Positions 49,601-58,600 of a stretch of DNA of 64,000 nt are shown piece after piece (the stretch's first letter is position 1; each line of letters opens with the position of its first letter). Origin of the DNA: Gorsachius magnificus (Eukaryota > Chordata > Aves > Pelecaniformes > Ardeidae); contig CM067081.1 of assembly GCA_034008185.1 (NCBI GenBank), forward strand, positions 30,192,806-30,256,805, given 5' to 3'. Below the pieces are notes generated by a model, which worked only from the letters and a program-made list of their open reading frames with translations, was not told the DNA's origin and did not search any database. Made by a program: the position numbers and the translations under genes.

Positions 49601-52600
49601 AGGAGCCATTTTTCCCAATCTGTTATCTCAATTATTAATTCAATTTGATAAATAATTTATCAGGTTCCATCTTTTGGCTGCAGCATTAATCTTGTGTATG
49701 TGTATATATTTAGTTTAGTTGTATATATGTTAAAATACTTACATTATTTTAAGCATTGAGCAATTGGCATTTCTTTGAAACATGAAAAATTTCTGTCTAG
49801 ACATGCCTTTCATTTTGTCTCTTTTCTTTTGGTAACCATCAGATGACTTGTTTAAAGTACACAAGGCAAAGCCTACGTTGAAATGGCGACAGTCATTTGA
49901 AAGCTATTTGAAGACAATGCCTCCGTATTATCTTGGGGTAAGATGACTTACTGTATTAAAATTTCTATTTTATTACGTAACTATAGTTATCTTTCCACTA
50001 TGGGTGTATTTCCTATTTCAAGTAGAATATGTATTTATTTAACAGAGAATAGCTAAACTTCATGCATAATGATACTTACTTTTTCACTGGAGTCCTGTGG
50101 AAGGCTTGAGACCTGAATGTTATGAAAATTTCATCAGCTGTGACTTGTATATAAATGATATCTCTGCTAATAATTGATTCTGTGTGAATAGAACAATGCT
50201 TTAAAACAACAACAAAAAATGCTGCCCTAAAAGCCTTTGTTTTTCTTCTTTTCTAACATTGAGGACCTTAGGTTCTATTTGAAATGGATACAATTAGTTG
50301 AATTATGTATACAACACTTGCAAAGTTAAATATGACTATATTATATATTCCATGTTTCAGCCTTTGAAGAAAGCTGTGAGAATGATGGGAGCACCAAACC
50401 TTATAGCTGACAATGTGGAATATGGACTTAGTTACAGTGTTATTTCATATCTCAAAAAGTTGAGTCAGCAGGTAATGTTGAAGCAAAAGAGCAGTAAAAA
50501 CTTACTCTAATATCAGGATAATATTAAAATACTGAAGTTCAATGGCTTTGAAGGAAAAAAAAAAGAGCAGAAAGATCTAGTTAATACCTTCCTATAAGCA
50601 ACTAGCAAAAAAGTATTTTGGTTTTCTGAATTGAAGGAAAACTTGACATTTAAATAAGACTTTATAGGCTGGATTATAAAGATAGATATGGAGGTAAAAA
50701 TTGAGATTATTTTTTTATTTAAGGAGCATTTTTACTTGTACACAGAATAGCATACTTTTGTCCAAAAGAAAACATGTTGTCTTACCTTAGATATTAAAGA
50801 TGTTCTAGCATTTTTTTTTTCAGAAAATAGAGATTTGTACTTAGTGCATCTGAATCAGAAAGTGTCCTTTCTTTGGCTTGTGAAATGAAATGGAAAGTGT
50901 TCAGTAAATGTAAAGTGACATAATTCAGAATCTCAAATAAGGATACAGATATAGGAGTGGCAAGTGACCTTTTGAAATTGTTGACTGTGTACAGAATAGT
51001 GCCTGTATCTTTGACTAATCTCCTGCACCAGCTAAAGCATTTCTGCCCTGCTACCTCCACTTTTATTTTGTTGAACTGTGCATGTTAAGCTTTCTTGTTC
51101 AAGATAATAAAATAATGCAAATAGGCTTGAAACTTCAAGAAACAGTAGTGCAAGTACTTGTAAGTTAGCTAATGAGTTCTTATGGACCAGCTTTTTCTTA
51201 AAACATGAATATAAATAATTATTTGAGGAAGCAAACCTCTTTAAGTTTACAGTATATCATATTAAATCACAGTCATATTGCTTAGTATTCTGTGAACTAA
51301 TCTCTCAACCTAGACATCTTAGACTCCTAACACATAATGATGTGCACTGCAAATTGTACTTAACCTCTGAAAGCTCTGCCAGTAAAGACTCAGTATTCTT
51401 AATAAGTACATATTCAGATGCTGAGTAGTCTACAAATTTATGTGAAACTGCAAAACCAACATTGGCAGGTGTATTACTAAATTACTTTTGGCTCTTTGTT
51501 CAGCTGTATTCTGCCAAAAAAAGCTGGTGTTTATGAACATGTTTAATTTTGTTACAAATCTAACATAATATTGGGGGTTAGGTCTGTCTAGTCAAACAGA
51601 ATTGGGTATTATAATGTATTTCATATTTATTAATGTTACGACTATTTGTACTGAGCTTTTAAAAAGTCGATACCATTGTGTGACTGATCGCAACTATAGT
51701 TGTGGGAGAATCGGTCTTTTGAGAGTTAGTGTTTAGCTGTTATTGTAGAAAACAGTCTATATGAGTACAGATAGATTTGCGGAGAATTATTAGTTAAATT
51801 ATGGCATTTTATGAAAATAAAAGCATTGCATGCATATTGGTGCTTAGATAACCATAATGGGCAGCAGAGGAGAAATACGCAGAAGACCTAGGCACAAACT
51901 GTTCACTATACTTAAAACTGTAGTAAGCATTAAGTGGTTATGTATTAAGCACTCCTTAAGCACTCATCCTGGTTATGGTCGTCATAGTATATTAGCACAT
52001 TGTTGAATCTTCTAGGTAGGAATTTAAAATGAATAAGTCTGACTAATCCTTTTAAGAGCATATTGTCAATTTTATTTATTTATTTATTTCAAATTAAGGC
52101 CAAAATAGAGTCCGATAGAGTCATTGGCTCTGTAGGCAAAAAGGTAGCGCAAGAGACTGGAATTAAGGTCAGAAGCAGATCACACAACCTGTCTATGGCA
52201 CATAGGAACGATTTTCAACATCTGCTACAGGGGATTACTGGGGAAATTCCTCATAGACCTCTAGACCTCAATATGAAGGAGTATGCTGGGTTCCAAATAG
52301 CTTTGCTGAATAAGGTAAGCACCACTGTGTGTAATGTTGTTATTTTCAATATACTTCCATTGAAATGCTAGATATTGTTTTATACATGGTATTAATTGGA
52401 ACTTTATTTGCTGGAACCATAGGATTTAAAACCTCAGACTTTTAGAAATGCTTATGACATACCCAGAAGAAATCTTTTGGATCAGTTAACACGAATGAAA
52501 ACCTCAAGGACAAGATGAAGGTTAGATAATAGCTTATTTTTTTGCCTAACTGTGGTATGATTGGTACTAAAAAAAAATGAAGACTGTAACAGTGTCGTTC

Positions 52601-55600
52601 TTTAAAACTTAGTGGGTGTCTGATACTGCCATTAAACTGTATGGTTTTTTAGATTATTTTTTTTTTCCTTAAAGAACTCACTGGAAGTAAAAATAGTGAG
52701 GATAAAGAAGATGGGGATTCACTGCTCTGTCCTTTAATCCACATGAAGAGACTTGGGCTTTTACATAAGATTGTTTGTTCACTGGTTTTTCCCAAATTTC
52801 ATGATATATCTGAGAAGAAAATCACAGGGCAGTTCTGAACATTACTATCTCTCTCCACAGAAGTGGATTGTGAGCAGTGGAAAAGTAAAGTTGCTCACTG
52901 GGTGCTGCCAGTGTGATCTTTTGCCCTTTAGGCCAACAGCATATATAGTTCATTAGTCTGCTAGTTTATGCCTTTACCTTTCTACTGTGTCTTCTGGCAC
53001 TGCTTTATGGCATCTTAACAAACAAGTGGAGAAAATGAGAAGGGCAGTGCAAGTGAAAGTGTACGTTACATTAGTCCTGCCACTACTTGGGTCAGATTAA
53101 CATCTGTGATCAAGTGATAACATAATGTGAAACACAGAGAAGTTGCTCTTTGGGGAGGGGGTTAAACCATATAAAAACTAATAGTTTTTTTTCTGCTATT
53201 TCTGCTAGTGTATGTTTTGCTTGATCAAAGGCTTGGCAACTTTAACTAAATCCATAAGAAGTCTAGAATCAGGTCCTATGGGTTTTAAGAATTTCTTGAT
53301 TCCAGTGGTCAAAAATCGCTGTTGCTTTGGGAAAATGCTAGTTTTAGGTGGTGGTTAAAATTGGATAGTTATGTCAAAGCTGTATGCAGCATGGCATTAC
53401 TACTTTGCATTAATGTAGCTTTTGTTCATAGTAAAGTTTTAATTGTTTGTTCCCGGTCTCAGTTTTTTTCATCCTTCTACCCTACTGAAAAGTTATGGGA
53501 CACATTGGAAAACTAACATCCATGCATGACAACTATTTCTTACTTACCTCTCATAATGATAAATACAAATGACACATACTGATTCATTTAAGCAAGTTTT
53601 CTGCACTCAAAACACGATGTTATGAATACCAGTTAGGCAAGAATAATGGTGAGTTTTTCACATCTATTTTGTTAATGCATTTGATAAGAGACTGAAAACT
53701 GGAGATGTGATGTGGATATAGAGTAAATTCTCATAAGGTGAGCAATATCATACGTTAATAAACCCTTCTGTTATGATAGATCAAGTTCACAGTGTACCTA
53801 TAGCACAAATGGGAAACTACCAGGAGTATCTAAAACAAATACCTTCTCCGCTCCGAGAGCTTGATCCTGATCAGCCACGAAGGCTCCATACATTTGGCAA
53901 TCCATTCAAATTGGACAAAAAGGTGACTTTTCTGTAACACTTTTTTAAAAATGTGCTGTTGTGAGTGTGTGTGCTGCTGATTAGACTATTCAAAGAGCAA
54001 TGTATCAGAGAAACACTTTGAAGTATTTGGGAAAGTACTGCTTACAAGAAGTCTCTCAGATGTTTTTCCATCAGTAGTATCCTATGGAGGGCAGTCTTTG
54101 TTGGAAACCAGTATTATGCCTCTGAATTGTATTATAAATGAAATGCCTTTGTCACTGTAGTACAGCTAATACTCGATCATATTTCCTTTACCAAACTTCC
54201 CCCATAAAAAGCTTCCCATAACTTTGAGAGCATGGACTCTCCCTTTTGTCCAAATCTATCTTGACCAAATTACAAATATCATTTCGAGCTCTTCTTCTAA
54301 ATACATGAGTCATTGTGCAATTACTGAAAAGGCAGTTTGACAGCCCATTCAGTTGTCTTACTTGGCAGACTGTTGGATGAGGACCTTAAGCACATTGGTC
54401 TAATCTAGGAAGGATTTGATACAGTTTTCTCATATTACTTTGGTCAACAGTTGAGAACTCAGTGCATGCTGGCTTGTAGTACATAGTTGCCTTATACATG
54501 GTAAACATCATCATAACATCAAAGCATTCATTATATTTTATATTTTGTGGTTTTGGCTTAAAGCTTAAGAATTGTCCCCATTAAATTAATTCCAGGGAAT
54601 GATGATAGATGAAGCAGATGAATTTGTATCAGGACCTCAAAATAAACATAAAAGACCTGGAGAACCAAATATGCAAGGGATTCCGAAAAGACGCCGTTGT
54701 ATGTCCCCCCTGCTCAGAGGTCGACCGCAAACTCCTCCGGTTGTGAATAACCACATTGGAGGAAAAGGGCCACCAACACCAATCACACAAGCACAGCCTG
54801 ACCTTGTTAAACCTATTCCTATTCACAAAAGTAAGTGAATTTTCATTGTCTTTAGATAGTTTGTTTTTTAATTTATGCAAAAAACTTGTTTAAGTAGAAA
54901 TACCATTGGCTGATTTCCCAAATATGGCAATTTTATCCCTTATTTTTTGAAAATAAAGTATTTTAGGTGTGAATCTGGGGTTAATTACAGAAAAGAGTTA
55001 ATATAGTCCTCCAGACAGAAGTCTTTCATATGCACATCCCAGTATAAACAATGTATTTGCTGTATTAAATGAGGAGACAATGTAAACAGTCAGAAGGATG
55101 TTCTTCCTTTGCCTGGGAATTCAGATGCTCCAAAAGTATCGCAATGTGAAGTTAATTTGAATTTTGCTATAGTACTGTGAATTCACTTCCCTTAGTGTGG
55201 AGCTGAGGTGCTGCCTAAGTCTTGCTGTTCAGCACTGGAGTAAACTTTATTAGTTCAATTTAATGAGGAAAGACAAACATGTCATAAACCCACATTTTAC
55301 AGGTGCTTTTTCTTTTGCTGGTAGTCCATATCGTAATTTCCCTTTTCATACAAAGAATATACGTGTGATTTTTTTTAAAGCCATTAATTGCCAAAAGATA
55401 CAGTAATGTGCTCAGTGTTACAACACACTTTTTCTTATGCCTAGCATGTACAGTAGACTATACAAGCTGGAGCATAGCTATACAAGAGTTTAATACTGAA
55501 CTGACTCATTGACCTCTATAAAATGATAAAGAATGTGAAACTGGCAAGTGTAATTTTTGGTTTTTTCAGCATCAGAAACAAATAATGAGGTTACAATGGA

Positions 55601-58600
55601 TGATGTGGTTGAGAATCATGTTACAGACCCACTTTCATCAGATGTTTTCCCAAATACTGTGGCTTCAGAGTTTTCAATGTCCTCTTCTCCATTCAATTCA
55701 TTGGATCGACCAGCAGCTCATACAGAGGATGTAGGCCATGAACATTTAGGGAATAACTTGAATGTTGATGGGTTTTTGGAGAATCATGAGGAATCAGGTA
55801 GTAAAGAACAAAGTACTGAAGAAAACTTGCCAATGTCTTCACCAAGCAAAGGGAAAAAACCAGTGCATTGCAGAAGTTCCAGAGAGATTAATATGGAGCT
55901 AAGAGCACAAATAATGAAAGAGATCCGAAAACCAGGAAGGAGTAAGTATACCAAATCTCTCTTTCAGATCATTGACATGAGAGCTAGACAAAGAATTCAT
56001 ATTGGATCACTGTTTTAGAAAAATACTGAACCATGAGACTGAAGCAAAATAAATTTAAACCTGAAAAGATTTGTTTTAAAACTTCTGCTAAAAGCTTCCT
56101 GGATGAGTGATTAAAACATTGCTAATACCTATCAATGTTCATGGAAGTCAAGTTTTTTATGTTATCAGTATTAGAATTAGCTTGTTAAGTATTAAGTATC
56201 CTAAACTGCAGTACCCTGTGGTTGTTAATGTTAGTGTTCATTAAACAGTATGTCATGGCTACAAGCCTGGTTGATAGCAGAAATATCCTAAAAGCTTATA
56301 AAAGCTGAATGAAATCTTGTTCCGTTTTGCTCAGATTTCTCTCAGATCTATTACAACAGCTATCTGGGCATTTCTTAAGTAACTGTGGTTTTGCTCTTCT
56401 CTTTAAGAGTATGAAAGAATCTTCTTTCTACTGAAACATGTACAAGGAAGCTTACAAACCCGACTCATATTTTTACAAAATGTTATTAAAGAAGCTTCAA
56501 GGTAGGTAACCAAATTGTATTAATCTTGTAAAACTGCACCATGTATTGCCGTACATAACTACTTGACAAACATGCGGTTCTTTGAAACCTGCCACGCAAT
56601 GCTTTGCAGTGCCAGTAAATAATTCCCTAGGAAAAAACAGAAACATAAACTTCCTGATGCATGTTGTTTGCACAAGCTTACCTTTTGTCTCAGATTTAGT
56701 CTTAAAGATGTTAGCAGACATAACTGCCAAATCACCATAAATGTAGATGGACAGTAGTATAGAAAGAGAAGGTAACTTTAGAAAATCATTCAAGCTCCCA
56801 AGTTCAAGTGTGAGTGTACTGCTAATTTGAAAAACTGATGGTACTACATATTACTGTAAATTAGGCTTTCAGAAACAGTTGAAATCCACTGTTCTGCATC
56901 AACTCAAAATCTTGTCCTAAAAATATTTCTGAAATCCAGGTATGCTCCATAAAGATATAGGTCTCTGCTCTTCAGATTTACTTCCTTCAGAGATATTGTA
57001 GTCATATGGAAATAGGAGGTAGTTTGTCAATGGAGTAGGGATACTTGCTGAGGATTTAAACCCCGTGGTGGTAATCCAGGTAGAAACTGTTCCTTACAGC
57101 ATCCTTAGACTGACCATACTTGCTTAGCCTTCTACATGTTTACTAAGAGGAAAGAAACCAGAAACATGTAATTATGATTGGAACCAATAGCACTTGAATT
57201 GGAAATGAACTAGTAATTCCAGCATCCTGCTTGGATCGTAAACATAACTGTAACTTTGAGGCTTATTTCAGAAGCCTCAAAGAATAGTTGAATTTTTTTT
57301 TGCTCTAATCTGTTTTTGTAGTAGTCAGCTTTTTTACCTGTGGCATTATTAAAAAAATGTTATGGTTATATAAAAGTCAGAATAATTTTTGGATAAAACC
57401 ATGCTGAGAGTTTAAGGTACATGGAACATTGGACATTCATACAGCTCCTCTGGCCTTCTACTGCCAGCACAATGGGGCATATAGACTTATATAGATCATG
57501 CTCTTCCTATAGCAACAATGACTTTATTGTGCTTTTGCTTGATCTGTCTTTATTATATCACCTGTCAAGAATTGTTCCATAGCCTGTAGATTATACTTGC
57601 TTCCTCACTGTCTCAGCACGCCAAAAAAATATTGTTGCTCCTAGACTCTGTGGCAGCTGCTAGCGGGGTTTAGAATATTTGTGCCTCTAAAACTAGGCTC
57701 TTTAGATCATCGGTAATTCTTTCTTCTGTTGCACAGCCTCTCTATTCCAGTCATCTTGACTTGACTCTTTCCCTACAAAATTTGCCAGTGGTTGAGTGTT
57801 GTTGTTGGATGCATCAGAATTAAGTCCTGTCTTTCACTGTAGCCAATGGTTTTCTGCATCTACTGGTAGAAAAAGTTTTCTTGACAGCTGTTAAACTTTG
57901 ATTTGTGTTGGTTTAAGTATAGGAATAACGTAATCTCTCTACTTCCTCTTTTCTCCTAGGTTAGATTTTTATAGTGTGGCCATTTTATCCACCTGGATAA
58001 CTGCCTACAATCCCTGTGCAGTTTTCTGCTGCTTTCCTTAATCAGGCAAGCTATCCCATTTAACCAAGGTTCCCTGCTCCCTGCAGGAAACAACTCTAGG
58101 CTCTCTAGAATTGTCAGGATAGTCTTGTTTTGTTAACTGATAGCTGTCCTTTGCAATGCCCTGGAATGCAGTTCAAATTTGGGATTTTCTACCCCTGCTC
58201 CAAGGAGCTCTGACTCTGAACACAGACTTAAGAAAGCTCTTGAGCATTTCAGCAAGAAATGGTGTGTTTAAAAAAAAGTCCCCATTCAATTCTGGAGGTT
58301 AATCCACTAGAGAGTTGTGAGGGGAGAGGAAGACTTCTAAAAGAATCCACAGTTTTCAGCTTCCTTTGAAAATGGACTGCCCCACAGTTCCTCTTCTGGT
58401 AGCACAAAAGCTATCACTTTTGAGAGGCAGAAATGAAGACAGGGTAAACAATGGAATTTTTTTTTTTTGTTCTTCCAGTTGATCGTAAAAACATTAAGGA
58501 TGAGGAGATAGCACATCTCAATTCCAAATTTTTGTCTATTTGTACTCTGACAAAGACTTTTCTTATGCTTAGTGATATACATTTGGCTCAGCTTGGACAG

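Noticed and set aside
52315..52422. Retention of the 108-base intron 12 as a rescue for exon 13
   Set aside because: Although divisible by three, the intron contains an in-frame stop soon after exon 12, and it would not correct the frame in exon 13 anyway.
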